From: Ruminococcus sp.
GTDB lineage: Bacteria; Bacillota; Clostridia; Oscillospirales; Ruminococcaceae
Length of the DNA: 11,768 bases
Direction: 5' to 3'
NCBI GenBank assembly: GCA_017961625.1
Contig: JAGCWY010000153.1
Location: 1-11,768, forward strand
Shown: positions 1 through 6,783 of the stretch, one piece after another
How the letters are laid out: every line of letters starts with the position of its first letter
How positions within the stretch are numbered: the first letter of the stretch is position 1
Translations under genes and position numbers: made by a program
The notes under the pieces: generated by a model
Databases searched by the model: none
Told to the model about the DNA's origin: nothing
Seen by the model: only the letters and a program-made list of their open reading frames with translations

Positions 1-498
1 GACTGGAATAATTGGAACAACGGTCAGCAGCAGAACTATGACTGGAATAATTGGAACAACGGTCAGCAGCAGAACAATGACTGGAATAATTGGAACAACG
101 GTCAGCAGCAGAACAATGACTGGAACAATTGGAACAACGGTCAGCAGAACAACGACTGGAACAATTGGAACAATGGTCAGCAGAATAATGACTGGAATAA
201 TTGGAACAACGGTCAGCAGAACAATGACTGGAACAACTGGAACAACGGTCAGCAGAATAATGACTGGAATAATGGTCAGCAGAATAACTGGAACAACTGG
301 AGTGTAAATGACTGGAATAACCAGAACCAGCAAAACAATGACTGGAACAACTGGAATAACCAGAACCAGCAGAATAACGGTTGGGACAACTGGAACAATG
401 GTCAGCAGCAGAACAACGACTGGAACAACCAGCAGAACGATAACAACGCTTGGTACAACTGGGACGTTAATAATGACTGGAACAATAACAATCAGCAG
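1..498 (+). repeat. In-frame tandem repeats coding the Asn/Gln/Trp-rich linker
   Basis: Consensus unit is DWNNWNNGQQ(Q)NN. Copies at 1-39, 40-78 and 79-117 are 39 bp; the second and third are identical and the first differs from them at one base. Copies at 118-153, 154-189, 190-225 and 226-261 are 36 bp, having lost one Gln codon, and differ mainly at synonymous Asn positions (AAC/AAT). From 262 on the units shorten and diverge (27-39 bp) and fade out by about 498, just before the GH16 domain. The array runs off the left edge, so the total copy number is unknown. All unit lengths are multiples of three, consistent with selection for an open frame. It probably acts as a flexible polar spacer between domains. 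Confidence 0.95.
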
Positions 499-1176
499 TC
501 CGGAAATGTGTCCTCAGGCACTGATATGAACAAGTCTGCTACTATGGCTGACGATTTCAGAACAGGCTCATCACGTTATTTCATAGCTTCTGACGGCTGG
601 GAAAATGGCGATCCCTTCGACTGCGGCTGGTATGCTTCACAGACCAGCTTCAGAGATGGTGCTCTCACTCTCAGTATAGACAAGGACAACACCGGCAAAT
701 ACAACTACGCAGGCGCTGAGTACAGAACAAACGATTTCTACGGCTTCGGCTATTATGAGACCTCGATGCAGGCTATAAAGAACAACGGTGTCGTATCATC
801 ATTTTTCACCTATACAGGCGAGTCCGACGGCAATCCGTGGGACGAGATAGATATCGAAATACTCGGCAAGGATACTACAAAGGTCCAGTTCAACTACTAC
901 ACGAATGGACAGGGCAATCATGAGAAGATGTACGATCTCGGATTTGACGCTTCTCAGGGTTTCCACACCTTCGGATTTGACTGGCAGCGCGATCATATTA
1001 CATGGTATGTTGATGGAAAGGCTGTATACACAGCTTATGACAATATCCCACAGACTCCCGGAAAGATCATGATGAATGCATGGCCCGGCAGAGGTGTTGA
1101 CGAGTGGCTTGCACATTACGATGGAAGAACTCCTCTTACCGCTCGTTATCAGTGGGTTACCTACAATAAACAATGA
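1..1176 (+). CDS. Secreted multidomain glycanase, C-terminal GH16 lichenase domain (5' partial)
   Basis: The frame is open from base 1, so the N-terminus lies outside the window; 391 residues are visible. Residues 1-166 are a low-complexity Asn/Gln/Trp/Asp linker. About residues 181-391 form a complete GH16 beta-1,3-1,4-glucanase (lichenase) domain, which cuts mixed-linkage beta-glucan outside the cell. The catalytic motif DEIDIE starts at residue 281: by family knowledge Glu282 is the nucleophile, Glu286 the acid/base and Asp284 the assisting residue. The blocks EYRTNDFYGFGYYE and NIPQTPGKIMMNAWPG are also typical of lichenases. The protein ends with the domain; no dockerin or anchor follows. 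In R. flavefaciens, XynD joins a xylanase to a lichenase and XynA carries an Asn/Gln-rich linker, so another catalytic domain upstream is likely but not seen. The GH16 call is near certain; the full architecture is inferred. Confidence 0.95.
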   Translation, partial: DWNNWNNGQQQNYDWNNWNNGQQQNNDWNNWNNGQQQNNDWNNWNNGQQNNDWNNWNNGQQNNDWNNWNNGQQNNDWNNWNNGQQNNDWNNGQQNNWNNWSVNDWNNQNQQNNDWNNWNNQNQQNNGWDNWNNGQQQNNDWNNQQNDNNAWYNWDVNNDWNNNNQQSGNVSSGTDMNKSATMADDFRTGSSRYFIASDGWENGDPFDCGWYASQTSFRDGALTLSIDKDNTGKYNYAGAEYRTNDFYGFGYYETSMQAIKNNGVVSSFFTYTGESDGNPWDEIDIEILGKDTTKVQFNYYTNGQGNHEKMYDLGFDASQGFHTFGFDWQRDHITWYVDGKAVYTAYDNIPQTPGKIMMNAWPGRGVDEWLAHYDGRTPLTARYQWVTYNKQ

Positions 1177-1215
1177 TTAATCCCCCCCAAGGTTTAATAC
1201 TTTTTTCCTAAAAGC

Positions 1216-1251
1216 AAAACAGGAGCAGTACATCAGTATTGCTCCTGTTTT
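1216..1251. terminator. Bidirectional hairpin terminator between convergent genes
   Basis: A perfect 12-bp stem, AAAACAGGAGCA (1216-1227) and TGCTCCTGTTTT (1240-1251), encloses a 12-base loop. The arms end in A and T runs, so it can terminate the glycanase transcript on the plus strand and the lipoprotein transcript on the minus strand. The loop contains the stop codon of the minus-strand lipoprotein (1233-1235), and the right arm lies inside its last codons. Confidence 0.85.
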
Positions 1252-1856
1252 GTTACATTAATATCGAGCTTGTCCAGTACAAAGTCAAAGAGATTCTTGT
1301 TTTGATCCTTTGCGTCAAGGTCAACGTCCCTTGCACTGTTTTTCCAGCTACTTCCTTCCGGCAGGAGAGAGTAGGCTATATTATGTTGATACCATTCGTT
1401 AGCCATATCCTCTGCGGTGCGATAGCTCTGCATATCTGCACTGTGTACCTTATGAACGGCTGTCAGCGCCTGACATATAATGACTATATCGTCGTAGTCG
1501 TCTATGAGGTATGAATCCCTGATATGCCAGTTATCCGGTTCATACAGGGCACTGAATACCGTGCCGCCGTATAAGAATCCGTATTCCTGAGCCTCCTCGT
1601 CTGTGCAGTGAAGGGATATATCCTCCGGAGAGCTCAGAAGGTGATATGCTTCTGTTGCAGTTACGGAAGTGGTTGCAGCTTCTGTATGGGAAGTCACAGT
1701 CTCCGTCGTTGCAGGCGCTTCGGTAACTGTCCCTGTGACCGTTGTATCCGCAGTCCGCATTTCGATTACAGGGACATTGTTATCGCTGCACCCTGCAATC
1801 AGGGCAGCAAGAGCTGTCAGAAGTACAGCCTCGGTGATGATCTTTGATAAACGCAT
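1233..1856 (-). CDS. Small lipoprotein with Thr-rich linker, function unknown
   Basis: This is a 207-residue protein. It starts with a lipoprotein signal: basic MRLSK, a hydrophobic stretch, and lipobox LIAGC with Cys23 as the predicted lipidated residue, so it should sit on the outer face of the cytoplasmic membrane. Residues about 35-68 are a Thr/Ala/Val-rich linker, probably a spacer through the wall. Residues about 70-207 form an acidic globular part that I do not recognise; it contains a Tyr/Asp-rich segment (FLYGGTVFSALYEPDNW, YLIDDYDDIVI). The start follows GGAAAGGA about ten bases upstream. It lies 21 bases after the alcohol dehydrogenase stop on the same strand, so the two are probably co-transcribed, although no functional link is evident. 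Its 3' end is built into the terminator hairpin. Confidence 0.85.
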   Translation of the reverse strand: MRLSKIITEAVLLTALAALIAGCSDNNVPVIEMRTADTTVTGTVTEAPATTETVTSHTEAATTSVTATEAYHLLSSPEDISLHCTDEEAQEYGFLYGGTVFSALYEPDNWHIRDSYLIDDYDDIVIICQALTAVHKVHSADMQSYRTAEDMANEWYQHNIAYSLLPEGSSWKNSARDVDLDAKDQNKNLFDFVLDKLDINVTKQEQY

Positions 1857-1877
1857 TTATTGCATGTCCTTTCCGTG

Positions 1878-2951
1878 TCATATATCTATGATATCTGCCA
1901 TTATGCTCTCGGTTAAAGGATAAGGGCAGAGGCTGAGCTTTGCCTTGTTTGCAAGGACTGAGGCGGCTGACCTTTCAAGCAGCTTACGGTCGGCGGATAC
2001 GGGAGCAAGACCGGAGATGAACTGTCCGAGCTCAGCTGTATCCGTGAAGCCGGCGGCGCTGAGGATAACTTTCTGTCTGTCACTGTCCACGTATTTAAGG
2101 TATTTTGCAAGGAAAGCTCCAACAGCCGCTCCGTGGGGGACACCAGCCTCGTAGGTGAGCATATAGCTGAGGGAGTGCGGGATAGCCGTTCCCGTCTGCG
2201 CTATGGACATACCTGCAAGCGCGGCAGTATCCATAAGCGACTGAGCCGCATCTTCATCAAGCTGCCTTGTACCCTCAATAAATGGACGACACTTTGCCCA
2301 TAGTTCAAGCCCAGGGAATACCGTCATATCGCTGTAAGTATCCGCAAGTGTGCTCACGGCGCTTTCAATAAGATGAGAAAGCGCGTCTATCGCCGTATTT
2401 GCTAAAATATCTGTCGGAGCTGATAAAAGGTATCTGCCGTCGATCAAAGCAATTTCAGGGAAAACTTTATGCTTCACAGACAGCTTTGTGCGCATATCAT
2501 GTCGTGTTAGTACAGATACTCCCGTTGCCTCCGAGCCTGTTCCGCAGGTAGTGGGCACAGCAACCATCGGGAGAGCTTCAGCCGGGGAAGTTTCATACAG
2601 GAATCCCCAGGGCTTATCGCTGTTCTTTATCATAAGTGCAGCAGCCTTTGCAGCGTCAATTGGAGAGCCTCCGCCTATGCCTATCACAAGATCAGCGCCG
2701 CATCGGATTCCCGTATCCCTTGCAGCCATAACAGTTTCAACGGAGGGGTTTTCCTCTGTTCTGTCAAATATAGTATATGTGACGGAATGCTTGTTCAGAG
2801 CGTTTATTACATCGTCAAGAGAGCCGTTTAGCCTTGATGAGTTTTTTCCCGTGATTATCAGGGCATGGGAGCCAAGAGCCGCAAGCTCCTCGGAGTGGTT
2901 TGCGATGCAGTTCTTTTCGCTGAATATTTTTGTTGGCATATAAAATTTCAT
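1878..2951 (-). CDS. Iron-containing alcohol dehydrogenase
   Basis: This 357-residue cytoplasmic NAD(P)-dependent enzyme belongs to the iron-dependent (type III) alcohol dehydrogenase family, which interconverts alcohols and aldehydes or ketones. The nucleotide-binding motif GGGSPIDAAK is at residues 93-102, followed by the conserved TTCGTGSEAT at about 134-143. The four expected metal ligands are present: Asp189 and His193 in AIDALSH, His259 in IPHSLSY and His273 in GVPHG. Length is slightly under the usual 380-400, mostly from a short C-terminus; the catalytic core is intact. Substrate cannot be read from the sequence: a short-chain alcohol or diol in fermentative redox balance is plausible, and glycerol dehydrogenase-like or phosphonate-pathway members share this fold. 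GAGGAAA seven to eight bases before the ATG supports the start. It is the first gene of a probable two-gene operon with the lipoprotein. Confidence 0.93.
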   Translation of the reverse strand: MKFYMPTKIFSEKNCIANHSEELAALGSHALIITGKNSSRLNGSLDDVINALNKHSVTYTIFDRTEENPSVETVMAARDTGIRCGADLVIGIGGGSPIDAAKAAALMIKNSDKPWGFLYETSPAEALPMVAVPTTCGTGSEATGVSVLTRHDMRTKLSVKHKVFPEIALIDGRYLLSAPTDILANTAIDALSHLIESAVSTLADTYSDMTVFPGLELWAKCRPFIEGTRQLDEDAAQSLMDTAALAGMSIAQTGTAIPHSLSYMLTYEAGVPHGAAVGAFLAKYLKYVDSDRQKVILSAAGFTDTAELGQFISGLAPVSADRKLLERSAASVLANKAKLSLCPYPLTESIMADIIDI

Positions 2952-3013
2952 ATTATTTCCTCATTTATATGTTTTCGTATATTCGTTACGGCGCCGAAAA
3001 CGCCTGTGCATTC

Positions 3014-3042
3014 ATTATAGCACATTATTCTGTAAACAGCAA
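3014..3042 (-). promoter_or_regulatory. Sigma-70-type promoter for the alcohol dehydrogenase operon
   Basis: Read on the minus strand, TTGCTG (3037-3042) and TATAAT (3014-3019) are separated by exactly 17 bases. The -10 box is perfect and lies about 63 bases upstream of the alcohol dehydrogenase ATG, leaving a short leader. An 8-bp palindrome CGGCGCCG (2990-2997) falls in that leader; no known operator is recognised there. Confidence 0.75.
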
Positions 3043-3102
3043 GGTATTCGGAGAAAAAGCAGCCGTATTTCAGAGCCGGTTATAAATCTGTAAGCGAAGC
3101 CT

Positions 3103-3134
3103 TACCGATACAAGCACAAAATATACTGATACAA
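3103..3134. repeat. Pair of 11-bp direct repeats 21 bp apart, possible regulator site
   Basis: TACCGATACAA (3103-3113) and TACTGATACAA (3124-3134) match at 10 of 11 positions and are offset by 21 bp, two helical turns. They lie between the divergent promoters of the alcohol dehydrogenase and sugar transferase genes. This spacing is typical of LytTR-type response-regulator sites, but the bases fit that consensus only loosely. Binding by any regulator is inference. Confidence 0.4.
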
Positions 3135-3244
3135 AATGTGCAGTCTCCTTTTACTATAAGTATATTCTCTTCGGCGGATTTTACTATGAACCATATTTCG
3201 TTTTGTTTAAAGTGACAAGAAAAGGACAGTATCCAGCTATTTGC

Positions 3245-3273
3245 TTGCTTTTTTTTTGTTCAAAGGTTATAAT
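3245..3273 (+). promoter_or_regulatory. Sigma-70-type promoter for the sugar transferase operon
   Basis: TTGCTT (3245-3250) and TATAAT (3268-3273) are separated by 17 bases that include a nine-base T run (3249-3257 with the box). Transcription would begin near 3280, giving a leader of about 200 bases before the preferred ATG at 3482. The rest of the gap (2952-3481), apart from the promoters, the direct repeat and the leader hairpins, shows no coding sequence that I can support. Confidence 0.75.
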
Positions 3274-3283
3274 AAATGTGTCC

Positions 3284-3328
3284 GCAATAACCGCCGCAAG
3301 GCGGTTATTGCCCTGAACTGTATTCAGG
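3284..3328 (+). promoter_or_regulatory. Two stacked hairpins at the start of the sugar transferase leader
   Basis: GCAATAACCGCC (3284-3295) and GGCGGTTATTGC (3300-3311) form a perfect 12-bp stem closed by a GCAA (GNRA-type) tetraloop. The next base begins a second hairpin, CCTGAA (3312-3317) and TTCAGG (3323-3328) with a five-base loop. Neither is followed by a T run, so they are not ordinary terminators. They start about four bases after the predicted transcription start and about 150 bases before the ATG. They could protect the 5' end or form part of a regulatory RNA; I match them to no known riboswitch class. Confidence 0.6.
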
Positions 3329-3481
3329 AGCACATCTCGTAAATGATAGAGTAGTAGTTGCAGGACACAATATTTTTAGTTGTTAAACAGACATTGATTA
3401 TTATACATGGCTCATACCGGAATATGGGCGCTGCTCAAGCGGCTGTATTTTACGGATATGTCGGAAAGACAGGTGTGTTTT

Positions 3482-4906
3482 ATGCATACAAAAAACAAGT
3501 ATTCGTGGCTTGGACATCTTGATTTCATGGCAGTTGATTTACTTGCGATGATAATATCGTTCATAGCCGCTTATTTTATAAAATTCCGCAATCTCAGCTT
3601 TATAAACAGTCCCGACTGGCTGAGGCTTATACTTCTATTTTCAGGATTGAATATCGTTATCGCTCTTGTAAAGAACCCATACAGTGGAATACTAAAGCGC
3701 TCATATTATATGGAAATAATAAGAGCCATGCAGCTTACATTCTACAACCTTATCTCCGTGGCGCTGGTGCTTTACATATTCAAGATAGGAGCTACCTATT
3801 CGCGAGCCGTATTCATCATGATGTACTTCTTCTACTTTTTGCTTTCGCTGTTAATGAAGTATATATGGAAGCAGCTTGTGGTTTCGAAGAAGATAGTTCC
3901 TTACAATACAAGACCAGTATCGCTTTTTATTGTTAGCAGTAGAGATGAGATTGAGAGTACGCTCACAAACGTTGCAGCAGGAGATTTTGATATCTATGAT
4001 GTAAAAGGATTGTACTTCACCGATGATGACAGCTGTGAAGAATACAGCGGAATACCTGTCGTCAGCGGTGATTTCGCAGATTATATCATAAAGAACAACA
4101 TAGACGACGTATTGATAGCCGTTCAGCCCAATGCTGTGAGCAATGCGGATTACAGAAAGCTAATAGGCAACGCGGTGAATATCCATATAAGTATAGAAGC
4201 GGCTATAGGTATGCAGACAGAAGATCAGTTTGTATCTGAGGTGGGCATATACAGGACATTGAGCGTGGGCGCGTACTCATTTACTCCGAGCACGTTGCTC
4301 TATCTTGGACTGAAAAGATTGTTGGATTTCATTATAGGCATATTCGGACTTCTGCTACTCATACCAGTTTCCCTGATAATAAAGGCGGCTTCGATGCTAT
4401 CGGGAGATAAGGGGAGCATATTCTACACTCAGAAGAGAGTCGGTCTCAACGGAAAGACCATAAGAATACTCAAGTACCGCACCATGGTGATGGACGCCGA
4501 TAAAAAACTAAAGGAACTTCTGAAGGAGGAAAAGTACCGCAGAGAATGGGAGGAGAACCAGAAGCTGACAAACGACCCGAGGATAACAAAGGTAGGCCGG
4601 GTGCTGAGAAAGCTTTCCGTGGACGAATTCCCCCAGTTCATTAACCTTATAAAGGGGGATATGAGTCTTGTGGGACCACGTCCGCTTGTGGAGGGTGAGC
4701 TTGAATCCCATGAAGGTCTTAAGCTCTATCAGAAGGTTAAGCCTGGCATGACAGGGTGGTGGGGCTGCAACGGAAGATCGAACATAGAGTACCGTGAAAG
4801 GCTTGAACTGGAATACTATTATATAAAGCATTTTTCAATGTATCTTGACATACTCTGCGTACTGAGAACAGTTTTTGCAGTGCTTAAAAAGGACGGAGCA
4901 GAATGA
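3482..4906 (+). CDS. Exopolysaccharide polyprenyl glycosylphosphotransferase (initiating sugar transferase)
   Basis: This membrane enzyme transfers a sugar-1-phosphate from a nucleotide sugar to undecaprenyl phosphate, the first step of exopolysaccharide or capsule repeat synthesis (WcaJ/CpsE/RfbP superfamily). With the start used here it has 474 residues. Four membrane helices fill about residues 14-125, a soluble Rossmann-like domain about 145-260, and a fifth hydrophobic segment about 279-301. The C-terminal catalytic domain has FYTQKRVGLNGK, LKYRTM, the family Asp-Glu pair in KLSVDEFPQ (Asp381, Glu382), GDMSLVGPRP and KPGMTGWW. I chose ATG 3482 because AGGTG precedes it at about six bases and the family usually begins with K-x-SWL-x-H-x-D just before the first helix. 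The frame also opens at ATG 3407, which lacks a ribosome site and would add 25 atypical residues. Sugar specificity cannot be read, and no glycosyltransferases or polymerase genes sit beside it here. Confidence 0.93.
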   Translation: MHTKNKYSWLGHLDFMAVDLLAMIISFIAAYFIKFRNLSFINSPDWLRLILLFSGLNIVIALVKNPYSGILKRSYYMEIIRAMQLTFYNLISVALVLYIFKIGATYSRAVFIMMYFFYFLLSLLMKYIWKQLVVSKKIVPYNTRPVSLFIVSSRDEIESTLTNVAAGDFDIYDVKGLYFTDDDSCEEYSGIPVVSGDFADYIIKNNIDDVLIAVQPNAVSNADYRKLIGNAVNIHISIEAAIGMQTEDQFVSEVGIYRTLSVGAYSFTPSTLLYLGLKRLLDFIIGIFGLLLLIPVSLIIKAASMLSGDKGSIFYTQKRVGLNGKTIRILKYRTMVMDADKKLKELLKEEKYRREWEENQKLTNDPRITKVGRVLRKLSVDEFPQFINLIKGDMSLVGPRPLVEGELESHEGLKLYQKVKPGMTGWWGCNGRSNIEYRERLELEYYYIKHFSMYLDILCVLRTVFAVLKKDGAE

Positions 4907-4942
4907 TGTAAAAGCTACCTGAAAAATATTAGGAGAAAAAAC

Positions 4943-6631
4943 ATGAAGAGTAAAAATTTAACGGATATAAGGAAATTCAGCCTGCTTGCCCCTGATGAAA
5001 ACAGTATATACTTTAAACTTGGTGCAAATACTGCTACCGATCTTTCCGTAGATTTTATTACTGAGAGCATTTCTGGAAACTCCACGGAGCAGTCGGTGCT
5101 GAAAAAGATACTTCTTGAAATGCCTACGGATGAGAAGACTATAAACTACCGCAGGGAGATATACTCAGAACTGAGAGACAATGTGGAGCTATGCGGAAAG
5201 CTTTATGATATATTTGACGCAATGCAATTCTATATGAATGAGCGTCCTGTGCAGATAGGAGAAAGCTCCACCATGCTCGAATTTCTAATGCGTCTGAGGT
5301 CGCTGGAGGGGTATATCAGCTCCGTAATGAAGATAAACGAGGTCATTGATGGCTTGGAGTTCAGGTCAGAGGGAATGAAAAGGTTTGCCGGTTACATACA
5401 CGATATATATAATGACAGCGGCTTCGAGGAGCTTTCAGAGGATATCGCCGCAGTCAGTGATGATGTCAACGATATAAAGAGCATTACCATAGGGATAAAT
5501 CTTGACAGTGAGTTTTACCCAAAGGAAACAGGCATCGTATCACTGAACAAGTTTTATTTTTACCGTCAGAGCGTTCTCCAGCGCTTTGCGAAGTTCCATT
5601 TTAAGGATCAGAAGAACGACAAGGATCTTATGCAGTTCTCTATGGAAATGCCGGATAATGAACTTCTCCGACTGCATCAGAAGTACAGGGGCATACCCTC
5701 TCCCACAAACCGGGCTACGGATACGCCTCTTATGAACAATCTAAACACCATTATGGAGCGTATGCTGCCGTCCATGACCTCGAAGCTGAAAAAGGTGCTC
5801 AACAGGTACGTGGACGTAAGCGGAAAAGCCCTTTCGGGACTTGCAGACGAGCTTTTATTCTATCTCCGCTTTATCGGTCTCGAAAGGAAGCTCACAGAGC
5901 TCGGCGTACCCTGCTGTATGGCGGAGAGCTCTGACGGCGACACTGTCCTCAGGGACTTCTGCAATGTGAAGCTTGCTATATGCCGTATCAGGGGAGAAGT
6001 CGATGAGGATATAGTCTGCAACGATATAGGCTTCAGCAGGGAGAGGACAGTACATATACTCACAGGACCAAACCGCGGCGGCAAGACCATACTCACACAG
6101 GGCATAGGACTTGTGTTCCTGCTGTATCAGAGCGGAGTGTTCGTACCGGCTTCCTCGGCGAGGATACGTCTCTGCGACAGTATATATACTCATTTTCCGG
6201 TGAATGAGGAGAAGACGGTCTCTCTCGGAAGACTGGGTGAGGAGTCCGAAAGATTCAACGTGATATGCAGGACAGCAGGAAAGGACAGCCTTCTGTTGTT
6301 CAACGAATCCTTTGCAACCACGAGCCATTCGGAGTCGCTGTATATTGCGGAGGACGTTCTGAAATATCTCTGCTGTATCGGAGCCCGGACGGTATTCAAT
6401 ACCCATATACACGAGCTTGCTGAAAATGCAGACGAAATAACCGCCGGCGCAGGTTCGGGCTATGGAGCCGTCAGCGTTGTCATGGAGAACGACAACGGAA
6501 GGCGCTCCTACAGGATAAGCTACAAAAAGCCTGACGGCAAGAGCTATGCTCATGAGATAGCCTATAAGTACGGCATAACCTTTGAGCAACTCATTGAGAG
6601 AAAGGATAAGCCTGCGGACGCAGAGCCCTGA
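4943..6631 (+). CDS. MutS-like ATPase lacking the mismatch-recognition domain
   Basis: A 562-residue protein. About residues 365-545 are a MutS-type ATPase: Walker A GPNRGGKT (375-382), a signature-like segment SLGRLGEES (427-435), Walker B LLLFNES (450-456), and the switch histidine in NTHIHEL (486-492). Residues about 45-340 are helical and resemble the MutS lever and clamp region. There is no N-terminal mismatch-binding domain with its Phe-x-Glu motif, and canonical MutS is about 850 residues, so this is not the post-replicative mismatch-repair enzyme. Asn454 replaces the usual Walker B Asp, while catalytic Glu455 is kept. Such proteins are often annotated simply as MutS in Clostridia; their task is unsettled. 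AGGAGA seven bases upstream supports the start. It follows the sugar transferase by 36 bases and probably shares its transcript. Confidence 0.88.
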   Translation: MKSKNLTDIRKFSLLAPDENSIYFKLGANTATDLSVDFITESISGNSTEQSVLKKILLEMPTDEKTINYRREIYSELRDNVELCGKLYDIFDAMQFYMNERPVQIGESSTMLEFLMRLRSLEGYISSVMKINEVIDGLEFRSEGMKRFAGYIHDIYNDSGFEELSEDIAAVSDDVNDIKSITIGINLDSEFYPKETGIVSLNKFYFYRQSVLQRFAKFHFKDQKNDKDLMQFSMEMPDNELLRLHQKYRGIPSPTNRATDTPLMNNLNTIMERMLPSMTSKLKKVLNRYVDVSGKALSGLADELLFYLRFIGLERKLTELGVPCCMAESSDGDTVLRDFCNVKLAICRIRGEVDEDIVCNDIGFSRERTVHILTGPNRGGKTILTQGIGLVFLLYQSGVFVPASSARIRLCDSIYTHFPVNEEKTVSLGRLGEESERFNVICRTAGKDSLLLFNESFATTSHSESLYIAEDVLKYLCCIGARTVFNTHIHELAENADEITAGAGSGYGAVSVVMENDNGRRSYRISYKKPDGKSYAHEIAYKYGITFEQLIERKDKPADAEP

Positions 6632-6655
6632 CCGGCTGTGAGTGCGTGGTATAAT
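6628..6655 (+). promoter_or_regulatory. Possible extended -10 promoter just after the MutS-like gene
   Basis: TGGTATAAT (6647-6655) is a perfect extended -10 element. A weak -35, CTGACC (6628-6633), lies 16 bases upstream and overlaps the stop region of the MutS-like gene. Transcription would run about 85 bases from near 6662 to the hairpin at 6711-6745. No convincing reading frame lies there, so a small RNA is conceivable. The element could also be chance in AT-rich DNA. Confidence 0.3.
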
Positions 6656-6710
6656 ATGCAACTGCGAACGTCAGACACTCTTAAAAAAAGATGTTTACCC
6701 AAATAAAAAT

Positions 6711-6745
6711 GCAAAAGGCAGTCCCGAATATTGACTGCCTTTTGC
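6711..6745. terminator. Hairpin terminator between convergent MutS-like and lipoprotein genes
   Basis: A perfect 13-bp stem, GCAAAAGGCAGTC (6711-6723) and GACTGCCTTTTGC (6733-6745), encloses a nine-base loop. On the minus strand it is followed closely by a T-rich tract (ATTTTTATTT), so it should terminate the solute-binding lipoprotein gene well. On the plus strand the bases after the stem are GCGCATAT, so termination there depends on the T run inside the stem and is probably weaker. Confidence 0.85.
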
Positions 6746-6783
6746 GCATATATGGAGTAATTAAGAAAAAGGTGAGTTAATAG

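Noticed and set aside
1..261. Regular 36-39 bp repeats suggestive of a CRISPR array
   Set aside because: The units are contiguous with no spacers, lie in frame within a coding region, and vary mainly at synonymous positions.
38..529. Open frames rich in Met, Thr, Gly and Ile in the second reading frame over the repeat array
   Set aside because: They are frame-shifted readings of the tandem repeats. The true frame is continuous with the GH16 domain and carries the silent Asn codon changes.
3127..3170. A tiny minus-strand frame preceded by AAAGGAG in the gap between the alcohol dehydrogenase and sugar transferase genes
   Set aside because: It would use a TTG start and give only about eleven residues; without conservation data this is likely chance.
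3284..3328. Transcription terminator or attenuator
   Set aside because: Neither hairpin is followed by a T run, and both sit almost at the predicted transcription start.
4943..6631. Canonical mismatch-repair MutS
   Set aside because: It lacks the N-terminal mismatch-binding domain, is about 300 residues too short, and has no MutL neighbour.
5855..6661. A 268-residue open frame on the minus strand
   Set aside because: It lies opposite the ATPase domain of the MutS-like gene, whose Walker motifs are intact, and it shows no family features of its own.
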